This document shows, one piece after another, positions 23,544 through 31,995 of a DNA stretch of 64,000 nucleotides. How positions within the stretch are numbered: position 1 is the first letter of the stretch; the number at the start of each line of letters is the position of its first letter. The notes under the pieces are model-generated. The model worked only from the letters and a program-made list of their open reading frames with translations. It was not told where the DNA came from and ran no database searches. Source of the stretch: Rhizobium sp. Q54. Lineage in GTDB: Bacteria > Pseudomonadota > Alphaproteobacteria > SHVZ01. Where the stretch lies: the NCBI GenBank assembly GCA_945871425.1, contig CAMBVS010000011.1, forward strand, positions 1-64,000, in the 5' to 3' direction. A program made the translations under genes and the position numbers.

Positions 23544-24959
23544 ATGTCGTACCCGATGAGCCGGTCGCCGCAGCCCCCCGTTCCTGATCGCGCGGCGCCG
23601 GCCGAAACCTTTATCCGGGCAATCTGGAGCGGGCTCGGCGGGGACGACTCCGCCCTGGCTGCGGTTCGGATGGCGGGGGTCGGCAACTTGCCCTCGGCCT
23701 TCGCCGTCAGCGATCTTGCCGTCGCCTCCGTTGCTGCCGCCGGCCTGGCCGTCGCGGAGCTGGGATCCGCTCGCTTCGGCGAGATGACCGAGGTCCGGGC
23801 CGACCGTCGGCTCGCCTCGCTCTGGTTTTCGCGGACGCTGCAGCCGCAGGGTTGGTCGATGCCCCCCGTCTGGGACCCGATCGCCGGCGACTACGCGGCG
23901 GCCGACGGGTGGATCAGGCTCCATACCAATGCGCCGCATCATCGGGACGCGGCGCTCGCGGTCCTGGGCGCGGCCAACGACAAGGCCGCCGTCGCGGCGG
24001 CCGTCTCGCGATGGACTGCGGACGATCTCGAGGCCGCGGTGGTCGAACGCGGAGGATGCGCCGCGGCGATGCGCTCGCTCTCAGCCTGGGCCGATCACCC
24101 GCAGGGGCGGAGCGTGGCCGCCGAGCCTCTGCTGCGGGTCGAGACCACCGACGTCTCCCGCAGTCAGCCACGGTCGATGTCGCGCGGACGGCCGCTCGCC
24201 GGCGTGCGCGTCCTCGACCTGACCCGGGTGCTGGCCGGCCCGGTGGCGACACGCTTCCTCGCCGGCCTCGGCGCCGATGTGCTGCGGATCGATCCGCCCT
24301 GGTGGGACGAGCCGTCGATCGTTCCGGATGTGGTGCCGGGCAAACGCTGCGCCCGGCTCGACCTGCGCCTGGCGGAGGATCGCCAGCGACTGACCGCGCT
24401 CATCGCCGAGGCCGACATCCTCGTCCATGGCTACCGGCCGGGCGCACTCGCGCGCCTGGGGCTGGACGCAGAGGCACGGCGTCGCCTGCGTCCGGGGCTC
24501 GTGGATGTTTCGCTCGATGCCTATGGCTGGACCGGACCCTGGCAGGGGCGGCGGGGCTTCGACAGCCTGGTCCAGATGAGCGCCGGCATCGCCGCCGAAG
24601 GCATGCGCCGCTTCGGCACCGACAGGCCGAAGCCGCTGCCGGTGCAGGCGCTGGACCATGCCACTGGCTACATGATGGCGGCCGCCGCGATCCGCGGGCT
24701 GATGCGCCGGATGACGTCGGGCGTCGGGTCCGAGACCCGGACATCGCTCGCACGCACCGCCGGCCTTCTCGCTTCGGTTGCGGCGCCGGACCAACCTGGC
24801 GAACTGGGCGAGGCGGATCCCGCGGACTACGGCAATGCGATCGAGGCGACGGACTGGGGGCCGGCGCTTCGCCTGCGCCCACCACTCGCGATCGACGGCG
24901 TCACCATTGCCTGGGATCGCCCGGCGGCGACGCTCGGATCGTCGCTGCCGCGCTGGTAG
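23544..24959 (+). CDS. CaiB/BaiF class III CoA-transferase family protein
   Basis: 471 residues. The recognisable CoA-transferase III core starts near residue 215 (LAGVRVLDLTRVLAGPVATR) and contains GLGADVLRIDPP, RLDLRLAEDRQRL and GLVDVSLDAYGWTGPW. The first 200 residues resemble the second lobe of the same fold (LHTNAPHHRDAALAVLGAAN), giving a permuted or two-lobed layout seen in some family members. It transfers or activates CoA esters of an unknown acid. It is the first backbone gene, starting 28 bases after the tRNA fragment with no clear ribosome-binding site, so island insertion may have changed its upstream control. Confidence 0.85.
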   Translation: MSYPMSRSPQPPVPDRAAPAETFIRAIWSGLGGDDSALAAVRMAGVGNLPSAFAVSDLAVASVAAAGLAVAELGSARFGEMTEVRADRRLASLWFSRTLQPQGWSMPPVWDPIAGDYAAADGWIRLHTNAPHHRDAALAVLGAANDKAAVAAAVSRWTADDLEAAVVERGGCAAAMRSLSAWADHPQGRSVAAEPLLRVETTDVSRSQPRSMSRGRPLAGVRVLDLTRVLAGPVATRFLAGLGADVLRIDPPWWDEPSIVPDVVPGKRCARLDLRLAEDRQRLTALIAEADILVHGYRPGALARLGLDAEARRRLRPGLVDVSLDAYGWTGPWQGRRGFDSLVQMSAGIAAEGMRRFGTDRPKPLPVQALDHATGYMMAAAAIRGLMRRMTSGVGSETRTSLARTAGLLASVAAPDQPGELGEADPADYGNAIEATDWGPALRLRPPLAIDGVTIAWDRPAATLGSSLPRW

Positions 24960-24962
24960 CCT

Positions 24963-25152
24963 CTATTCGCGGAAGGCCAGTCCCGGGCGGGTGAAGAAAG
25001 CGTGGAGGATCTGGTAGGAGGCGAGGAAGTTCTTCTGCCGGAACGAGCCGTGCGAGACCGCCGGCATCACCGTGAAGGCCTTGTCGGCGCCGGGGAGCTG
25101 CTTGAAGAAGGCCAGCAGGTCGTCGATGCCGGCGATGCCGTCATACTGCCCC
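24963..25152 (-). pseudogene. 3' fragment of an alpha/beta hydrolase gene, cut by IS3
   Basis: The last 62 codons remain: GQYDGIAGIDDLLAFFKQLP, then VMPAVSHGSF, where the His sits in the position of the catalytic histidine of alpha/beta hydrolases, ending GLAFRE. The frame is cut by the IS3 left end at 25153 and no upstream part is seen beyond the IS. It converges on the CoA-transferase gene. Confidence 0.7.
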
Positions 25153-25216
25153 TGTCCTGCCCCCTGAGAGGTGATCCTCCCTGAAGTATGGTTTTTGACC
25201 AAGGAGGAGGACGACG

Positions 25217-25495
25217 ATGGCAAGGAAGAGGCATACGGCAGAAGCGATCGTGACGAAGCTGCGTCAGGTCGACGTGCTGACGGCTCAGGGACGGCCGGTC
25301 GCGGATGCGATCCGGTCGATCGGCGTGACGGAGGTGACCTATTACCGCTGGCGAAACGAGTACGGCGGGCTGAAGGGCGACCAGGTGAAGCGCCTGAAGC
25401 AGCTTGAGACGGAGAACGCGCGGCTTCGCCGGGCTGTATCCGACCTGACGCTGGACAAGCTGATCCTGGCCGAGGCCGCCAAGGGAAACTTCTAA
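25217..25495 (+). CDS. IS3 transposase OrfA
   Basis: 92 residues. It has a helix-turn-helix of the transposase_8 type (AEAIVTKLRQVDVLTAQGRP, then SIGVTEVTYYRWRNEYGG) and a leucine-zipper-like C-terminus (LKQLETENARLRRAVSDL). The ATG is preceded by AAGGAGGAGG. It binds the IS ends and is the N-terminal part of the OrfAB fusion. Confidence 0.93.
   Translation: MARKRHTAEAIVTKLRQVDVLTAQGRPVADAIRSIGVTEVTYYRWRNEYGGLKGDQVKRLKQLETENARLRRAVSDLTLDKLILAEAAKGNF
25483..25489 (+). promoter_or_regulatory. Programmed -1 frameshift site (GGGAAAC)
   Basis: In the OrfA frame the codons AAG GGA AAC TTC TAA contain the heptamer G-GGA-AAC, which has the canonical X-XXY-YYZ form. Slipping back one base continues as KLLSPARRWACVEHVV, the usual start of OrfB in IS407-like elements. 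This would give the OrfAB transposase. Confidence 0.7.
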
Positions 25496-25518
25496 GCCCC
25501 GCACGCCGCTGGGCCTGT

Positions 25519-26391
25519 GTGGAGCATGTTGTCTGCGAGTTTGACGTGTCCGAGAGGCGGGCGTGCCGGGTTCTGGGTCAGCACCGCTCTACCCAGCGCA
25601 AGGTTCCGAGGAAGGCCGATGACGAGGCGGCTCTGACCGCTGAGATCATCGCTCACGCCCGCCAGTACGGCCGCTATGGCTACCGCCGGATCACGGCGCT
25701 TTTGCGCCGAGATGGCTGGGCGGTGAACAAGAAGCGGGTCGAGCGGATCTGGCGGCGCGAGGGGCTTAAGGTGCCGTCAAAGCAGCCCAAGCGGGGGCGG
25801 CTCTGGTTCAACGAAGGGTCATGCGTCCGTCTGCGACCCGAGCACCCCAATCATGTCTGGTCCTATGATTTCGTCGCGGATCGTACCCATGAGGGCAAGG
25901 CGGTCCGGATGCTGTGCATCATCGATGAGTTCACCCGCGAGGCCCTAACGATCAGAGTGGCTAGGGCATTCAAGGCGACCGATGTCATCGACGCTCTCGC
26001 CGATCTCTTCATCGTGCGCGGCGTGCCTGCTCACATTCTCTCCGACAATGGACCGGAGTTCGTTGCCCGAGCTCTCCGAGACTGGATCGCGGCCGTAGGC
26101 GCGAAGACCGCCTACATCGAGCCGGGCAGCCCCTGGGAGAACGGCTACTGCGAAAGCTTCAACGGCAAGCTCCGCGATGAGCTGCTCAATGGCGAGATCT
26201 TCTACACGCTGAGGGAGGCGAAGACCGTGATCGAAGCATGGCGGCACCATTACAACACCGTCCGCCCACACACTTCGCTCGGATATCGGCCGCCAGCACC
26301 GGAGGTCTTCATCCCCGCGCGCCCGCCTTCGCAACCTGGGCCAGCTACGTCGGGCGCGCTCCCGCTGGTGCCCAAGCCAGCTCTAAACTAA
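25519..26391 (+). CDS. IS3 transposase OrfB (rve integrase core)
   Basis: 290 residues from the internal ATG; the functional product is probably the OrfAB frameshift fusion. It has the HTH_21 segment (HARQYGRYGYRRITALLRR) and an integrase core with D117 (WSYDFVAD), D176 (LSDNGPEF) and E212 (NGYCESFNGKLRDE), the DD35E spacing. The C-terminus ends ALPLVPKPALN; the corresponding segment can be recognised in the remnant at 15915. No lesion is seen. Confidence 0.94.
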   Translation: MEHVVCEFDVSERRACRVLGQHRSTQRKVPRKADDEAALTAEIIAHARQYGRYGYRRITALLRRDGWAVNKKRVERIWRREGLKVPSKQPKRGRLWFNEGSCVRLRPEHPNHVWSYDFVADRTHEGKAVRMLCIIDEFTREALTIRVARAFKATDVIDALADLFIVRGVPAHILSDNGPEFVARALRDWIAAVGAKTAYIEPGSPWENGYCESFNGKLRDELLNGEIFYTLREAKTVIEAWRHHYNTVRPHTSLGYRPPAPEVFIPARPPSQPGPATSGALPLVPKPALN

Positions 26392-26425
26392 CATTCCAAC
26401 CGGACCACTCGATGGGGGCCGGTCA

Positions 26426-26834
26426 GACTTGGGCGGGCCATGTCGCCGGCGACGACATTTCGGTCGCCGGCAACATGCTGGCCGGGCCCCAGGTGGTCGA
26501 GGAGACCCTGCGGCACTTCGAAGCGAGCAGCGCCCTACCATTCGGCGAGCGGCTGATCGCCGCACTCGATGCCGGGCAGGCCGCCGGCGGCGACAAGCGC
26601 GGGCGCCAGTCGGCGGCGATCAGGCTCTGGGGCGGGGAGCCGTATCCGATCCTCGACCTTCGCACCGACGACCATCCGGAGCCCCTGACCGAGCTTCGGC
26701 GGCTCTATGAGCTCGCCCAGGACCGCTACGTGGTCATTGCCGCGGCCATGGCGACCCGGGCGAACCCGGCCGGGACCTTCGACACCGCCGCCCGCGACCG
26801 GATGATCGAAGAGCACCGCAGAAAGCGGATTTGA
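26426..26834 (+). pseudogene. 3' fragment of a DUF1028 gene, cut by IS3
   Basis: 135 codons remain. WAGHVAGDDISVAGNMLAG matches WAGDRPGESFSVAGNMLAG of the intact DUF1028 protein at 56259 from about its residue 103 on, and AALDAGQAAGGDKRGRQSAA matches AALDAGQQAGGDRRGRQSAA. The C-terminus is complete. DUF1028 proteins belong to the Ntn-hydrolase-like fold. The N-terminal half has been removed by the IS3-associated deletion. Confidence 0.85.
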
Positions 26835-27014
26835 CGGCCTTTCTCACCCCGGCCAGGCCTCGGACCCATCAGAAAGGCAGACGCGCGAAAGCGGGGAGCC
26901 TATGCTGGCCTCGCGCGTGCCGGCCCCGCGGGGGTGGGGGCGGCGGCGAGCGCTTTTCGGACTTGAACCAGCATGCGCCGGGCGGATGGCGCGACTACTC
27001 CAGTGAGATCCACC

Positions 27015-27563
27015 ATGGCCAATGAGAAGAGGGCGGCGAACGACAGATCGTCCGCCTCGCCCGCCCAGCATCCGGAAAACGCCAATTGGCCGACCTACCG
27101 AGGTCCGGCGGGCGACAACGGCCGCTCGCGCCGCGTGATCAACGTCCTGCCGTCGGACGGAAGCACGCAGGGCGGCGTCTTCGGACGAAAGCTCTATTCG
27201 AAGTTCAACGCGATCGAGATCGACCTGGCCTCGCCGGTCGAGCAGAAGGCGGCGCTCCAGGATCTGCTGGGCGCCATGCTGGATGAGATCCATGCCGACG
27301 ATCGCGCTCCCGACAAGTGGGAAGCCAGGCTGATCTATCGGGCGCTGGTCCATCTCAAGGCCGGCTTCAACTTCGCCGCCTATGACGCCATCGCGACCAT
27401 TCTCGTGCCGCTGGGCACGCGCGGCCGCGAGGGCCGGTCGCAGGAGGAGGAGGAGGCACCGAAGACGCTGGGCGACCTCAGAAGCCATCTCGCGGCGCTG
27501 GTCGACTCCACGGCCAAGAGCCGAGAGGCTTATGCCGACAGCCTGGGTGACGACGGCGGATGA
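27015..27563 (+). CDS. Hypothetical protein
   Basis: 182 residues, starting MANEKRAANDRSSASPAQHP, with no recognised domain. The N-terminal 45 residues are polar and probably disordered. The middle (VLPSDGSTQGGVFGRKLYSK then FNAIEIDLASPVEQKAALQD) looks folded and helical, and an acidic EEEEA patch precedes the C-terminal helices. There is no signal peptide or membrane helix. A longer upstream start at 26973 is possible, but 27015 gives the more natural N-terminus. It may be co-transcribed with nothing; the next genes start 500 bases later. Confidence 0.65.
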   Translation: MANEKRAANDRSSASPAQHPENANWPTYRGPAGDNGRSRRVINVLPSDGSTQGGVFGRKLYSKFNAIEIDLASPVEQKAALQDLLGAMLDEIHADDRAPDKWEARLIYRALVHLKAGFNFAAYDAIATILVPLGTRGREGRSQEEEEAPKTLGDLRSHLAALVDSTAKSREAYADSLGDDGG

Positions 27564-28070
27564 TGAGTTGACGAGGAAGACGTGGAGCCCGGAGCAAGGC
27601 TAGTTGCTCCGGACTCCACTCGCCGGCGGCCGCCCCGAAAGGCTTCCGCCGACGCCACGGCAGAGAGTGAAAAGGCGCCTAGCCTGTGAAGGCCGTCGCT
27701 CGCTCTCGCCGCGAATTTTTCCTGGCGACCGGTGCCGGTGTTTCGGCCGGCGGTCTCCGCGCTTACGTCCGATCGAACGCTCTGCGCTTTGCGGACGCAT
27801 CACTAGCACGGGACGGCCAGCGATTGGACTCTCAATGTCGTTCGGGACTCTTCTCGGCAACGACACTCGTGCCCGTGGTTGAAAAGCGGCGGTGCGACCA
27901 CCATATCTGTGAGCACGTCTAGCAGCCGCCATCGGTCTCTTTGGCGGCTGTGGTCCAGATTTCTCGGAACCAGCCAGGCCCGCGCCTCGGAATGCATCGT
28001 CATTCGCGACGGGGTTTGCTGTCGCGTGTCCGGTGACGCGCATCCGCTCATTCATGCAGGCGAGGTCCCT
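27564..28070. other. Intergenic stretch with a Tat-like ORF and a hairpin
   Basis: It holds a GTG-started frame (27686-27922, 78 codons) beginning VKAVARSRREFFLATGAG. This looks like a twin-arginine signal (RRE-FFL) but has no recognisable mature domain after about residue 30, so it may be a decayed gene. A perfect 9-bp stem (27923-27931 with 27942-27950, CAGCCGCCA/TGGCGGCTG, 10-base loop) starts right after its stop codon. Confidence 0.4.
27923..27950 (+). terminator. Hairpin after the Tat-like ORF
   Basis: CAGCCGCCA and TGGCGGCTG pair perfectly over 9 bp around a 10-base loop. No T-tract follows. It may end transcription of the upstream ORF or lie in the leader of the 28071 gene. Confidence 0.4.
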
Positions 28071-28316
28071 ATGAAGATCGTATCCATGCTGCCCGGGTTG
28101 GACGACAAGGCGCTCGAGACCGTGCTCGAGAATGCGCGGCGGGTCGCCGACAAGGGAACGCCCATGCAACAAGAGCAGGCGGGCGAGCTTCTCGCCCTGG
28201 TTGAAGCCGAGCAGGAGCGTCGCAAGGTGACGCCGTTCAAGCCCACGGTCGTGGTCAATGCGCCGGCCACCAAGACCGCGCGCCGGAAGGTCGCCAGGAA
28301 AGCGGCGGCCGCCTGA
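28071..28316 (+). CDS. Hypothetical small protein with basic, alanine-rich tail
   Basis: 81 residues: MKIVSMLPGLDDKALETVLE and a second helical segment, then a tail rich in Lys, Arg and Ala (TKTARRKVARKAAAA). The start was chosen at the ATG after GGCGAGG; the frame is open upstream without a better start. The next gene begins immediately after its stop. The tail could bind nucleic acid, but this is speculation. Confidence 0.6.
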   Translation: MKIVSMLPGLDDKALETVLENARRVADKGTPMQQEQAGELLALVEAEQERRKVTPFKPTVVVNAPATKTARRKVARKAAAA

Positions 28317-28640
28317 GTGGCGAAGCCGCCCACCAAGCTCGATCACCATCGCGGCATGGCCGCGCAGAAGGCGACCGAGCTGAGACGCCGGCGGATCGAG
28401 GTCGAGACCGATCAGGCAGCGCTGAAGGCGCGCCAGGACGAGCTCGAGAGGGTGCTTCTCGCCGCCCCCGCCGGAAGCTGGCCGGAGGCGGTCGAGAAGG
28501 CGCGCTATCTCCTCGGGCTTTTCGCCGCAAGCCCGGCCGGCGAGGATCCGCGCCGGAAGCACATGATCGAGATCCTGCTGACGGATTTCGATCGATTGCT
28601 CGAAAGCCAGCCGTCCGGGTCTGTCAGCGGCGAACCCTGA
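28317..28640 (+). CDS. Hypothetical coiled-coil protein
   Basis: 107 residues from a GTG directly after the TGA of the 28071 gene. The N-terminal half is a charged helix (ATELRRRRIEVETDQAALKA, then RQDELERVLL) likely to form a coiled coil. The C-terminal half is helical (AVEKARYLLGLFAASPAG). No family is recognised. The zero-base spacing makes an operon with 28071 likely. Confidence 0.6.
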   Translation: MAKPPTKLDHHRGMAAQKATELRRRRIEVETDQAALKARQDELERVLLAAPAGSWPEAVEKARYLLGLFAASPAGEDPRRKHMIEILLTDFDRLLESQPSGSVSGEP

Positions 28641-28643
28641 AGC

Positions 28644-29588
<945 letters not shown>

Positions 29589-29692
29589 GACTCGGCTCTC
29601 CTTGACGTGAATTCCATTGAACGTCGGTGTCGCTTGCGCGGGGGCGGGGTCCGGGCGGACGGTCGCCCGGATCACAATCGACGGGACCTCTC

Positions 29693-30664
29693 ATGGATTA
29701 TGTCACGCTCGGCCGCACCGGACTCAAGGTCAGTGTCGCCGGGCTCGGCTGCGGCGGCTTCAGCCGCCTCGGGCTCGGCTCCGGCAAGTCCGAGGCCGAG
29801 GCGGTGGCGCTGGTCAAACGAGCGCTCGATCTCGGCGTCACCCTGTTCGACACGGCGGCCGCTTATGGCACCGAGGGCGTGGTCGGCCAGGGCCTCGCCG
29901 GCGTCCCCCGCGACAAGGTGGTGATCACCACCAAGGCCAACATCAACAACGGCGACGAGACGCTGTCGCCGGACAAGGTCGTCGCCAGCCTGGAGACTTC
30001 GCTCCGCCTGCTGCGCACCGACCATGTCGACGTCTTCCAGCTCCACGGGGTCAAGGCCGCTCACTACGACTACGCCGTCGAGATCATCCTGCCGGTGGTC
30101 CGGCGCGAGCAGGAGAAGGGCAAGTTCCGCTATCTCGGTATCACCGAGGGGGCGGCCAGCGACCACCGCGCCGAGATGCTCAGCCGCGCCGTCAAGGACG
30201 ATCACTGGGACACGGCGATGCTCGCTTTCCACATGATGCACCAGCATGCCCGGAAGGCGGTGCTGCCGGGAACGCGGGCGAAGCGGATCGGCACGCTGCT
30301 GATGTTCGCCGTCCGCAACATCTTCGCCAAGTCCGAGCGCGTCGCCGCCGCCATGCGCGATCTCGCGGCTGCCGGCAAGGTGCCGCAGTCGCTCGCCGAC
30401 GATCCCGATCCGCTCGGCTTCCTCATCCACGATGGCGGCGCCCGCAGCCTGACCGACGCCGCCTACCGCTTCGCCCGCTACGAGCCCGGTATCGATGTCG
30501 TCCTGTTCGGAACCGGCGACGTCCATCACATGGAGGCGAACGTCGCCTCGCTGACCCGGCCGCCGCTTCCTGCCGCCGACCGCCAGCGCCTGATCGACCT
30601 GTTCGGCCATCTGCAGGGCGTCGGGCTGGTCGGGGCGGCGCCGGCCAAGGCGGCAACCTCCTGA
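29693..30664 (+). CDS. Aldo/keto reductase
   Basis: 323 residues with the AKR barrel signatures: start MDYVTLGRTGLKVSVAGLG, Asp/Tyr in LFDTAAAYG, Lys in VITTKANIN and His in FQLHGVK. It reduces a carbonyl with NADPH. The start at 29693 follows GGGACC. Upstream in-frame residues do not fit the family. It may act with the divergent lactonase in sugar or polyol metabolism, which is only an inference from position. Confidence 0.9.
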   Translation: MDYVTLGRTGLKVSVAGLGCGGFSRLGLGSGKSEAEAVALVKRALDLGVTLFDTAAAYGTEGVVGQGLAGVPRDKVVITTKANINNGDETLSPDKVVASLETSLRLLRTDHVDVFQLHGVKAAHYDYAVEIILPVVRREQEKGKFRYLGITEGAASDHRAEMLSRAVKDDHWDTAMLAFHMMHQHARKAVLPGTRAKRIGTLLMFAVRNIFAKSERVAAAMRDLAAAGKVPQSLADDPDPLGFLIHDGGARSLTDAAYRFARYEPGIDVVLFGTGDVHHMEANVASLTRPPLPAADRQRLIDLFGHLQGVGLVGAAPAKAATS

Positions 30665-30735
30665 TCGCGCCTTGGCCCGCCGGCTGCTTCCGTGGCATAT
30701 AGCGAACCTAATTCAACGTTTATGACTTCCGGATC

Positions 30736-31995
30736 ATGACCGACGACACAGCCTCGGCCGCCGGCCAGCCCGCCCAGGCTGCGCCTCTCCAGCCGACCCA
30801 GGCACCGGCAGCGGCCGGCGCCACCTTCGCCGTCATCCTCTCGCTCAGCTTCTGTCACCTGCTGAACGACATGATGCAGTCGCTGGTGCCGGCGCTTTAT
30901 CCGATCTTGAAAGAGAACTACGCGCTCGACTTCGCCCAGATCGGGCTGATCACGCTCGCCTTCCAGTGCACCGCCTCGCTGCTGCAGCCGCTGGTCGGCT
31001 TCTACACCGACAAGCGGCCGCTGCCCTATTCGCTCGCCTGCGGCATGGGCTTCACCCTCATCGGCCTGGTGCTGATGTCGAGGGCCGACACCTATCCGGT
31101 CATCCTGCTGGCAGCGGCGCTGATCGGCATGGGCTCGGCGGTCTTCCATCCGGAGGCCTCGCGCGTCGCCCGCATGGCGTCCGGCGGCCGCCATGGCCTC
31201 GCCCAGTCGCTGTTCCAGGTCGGCGGCAACACCGGATCGGCGGTCGGCCCGCTTCTGGCCGCCTTCATCATCGTGCCGAGGGGGCAGGAGAGCATCGTCT
31301 GGTTCTCGGCGGCTGCGCTGGTCGCCATGGTCGTGCTGGTCGCCGTCGGCAACTGGTACGGCCGGAACCGCCACCTGGGGGCGCCGAAGCCGCGCCGCGC
31401 GGTCAGCGCCGACGGCCGGGTCGCGCTGACGCGTGCCCGCGTCGTCTCCGCCGTCCTGATCCTGGTCGCGCTGATGTTCTCGAAGACCGTCTACAGCGCC
31501 AGCCTCGGCTCCTACTACACCTTCTACCTGATCCAGAAATTCGGGGTGTCGGTGCAGGAGGCGCAGATCGCGCTGTTCGTGTTCTTAGGCTCGATCGTCA
31601 TGGGGACGCTCGCCGGCGGCTGGGTCGGCGACAAGGTCGGCCGCATCCCGGTGATGTGGTTCTCGATCCTGGGCGTGCTGCCCTTCACGCTCGCGCTGCC
31701 CTATGCCGGGCTGGTCCCGACCCTGGTGCTGTCGGTGGTGGTCGGCATGATCATGGCATCTGCCTTCTCGGCCATCATCGTCTATGCCCAGGACCTGCTG
31801 CCGGGCCGGGTCGGCCTGGTCGGCGGCATCTTCTTCGGCGTTTCCTTCGGGTTGGGCGGTCTCGGCGCTGCCGCGCTCGGCAAGATCGCCGATCTCACCA
31901 GCATCGATACAGTCTACCAAGTCTGCGCCTTCCTGCCGCTGTTCGGCCTGCTGATCGCCTTCCTGCCGAAGATCGAGACCCGGCGGCACGCCTAG
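30736..31995 (+). CDS. MFS transporter, fosmidomycin-resistance (Fsr) type
   Basis: 419 residues with 12 predicted membrane segments. The opening ILSLSFCHLLNDMMQSLVPA and the downstream FQCTASLLQPLVG are characteristic of Fsr-like exporters. About 28 Ala/Pro/Gln-rich residues precede the first helix. Its TAG and the stop of the convergent flavoprotein gene share the CTAG at 31992-31995. The true substrate in this organism is unknown. Confidence 0.9.
   Translation: MTDDTASAAGQPAQAAPLQPTQAPAAAGATFAVILSLSFCHLLNDMMQSLVPALYPILKENYALDFAQIGLITLAFQCTASLLQPLVGFYTDKRPLPYSLACGMGFTLIGLVLMSRADTYPVILLAAALIGMGSAVFHPEASRVARMASGGRHGLAQSLFQVGGNTGSAVGPLLAAFIIVPRGQESIVWFSAAALVAMVVLVAVGNWYGRNRHLGAPKPRRAVSADGRVALTRARVVSAVLILVALMFSKTVYSASLGSYYTFYLIQKFGVSVQEAQIALFVFLGSIVMGTLAGGWVGDKVGRIPVMWFSILGVLPFTLALPYAGLVPTLVLSVVVGMIMASAFSAIIVYAQDLLPGRVGLVGGIFFGVSFGLGGLGAAALGKIADLTSIDTVYQVCAFLPLFGLLIAFLPKIETRRHA

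Larger units (their letters stand above)
25153..26425 (+). mobile_element. IS3-family element (IS407-like), apparently intact
   Basis: 1273 bases. The left end TGTCCTGCCCCCTGAGAGG and the inverted right end TGACCGGCCCCCATCGAG match at the outer bases and in the C-run. It encodes OrfA and OrfB in the -1 arrangement with a canonical slippery heptamer. The flanks (CCCC and GACT) show no target duplication, and two different truncated genes abut the ends. A deletion must therefore have accompanied or followed insertion. Fragments of the same family occur at 4042 and 15915-16008. Confidence 0.9.
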
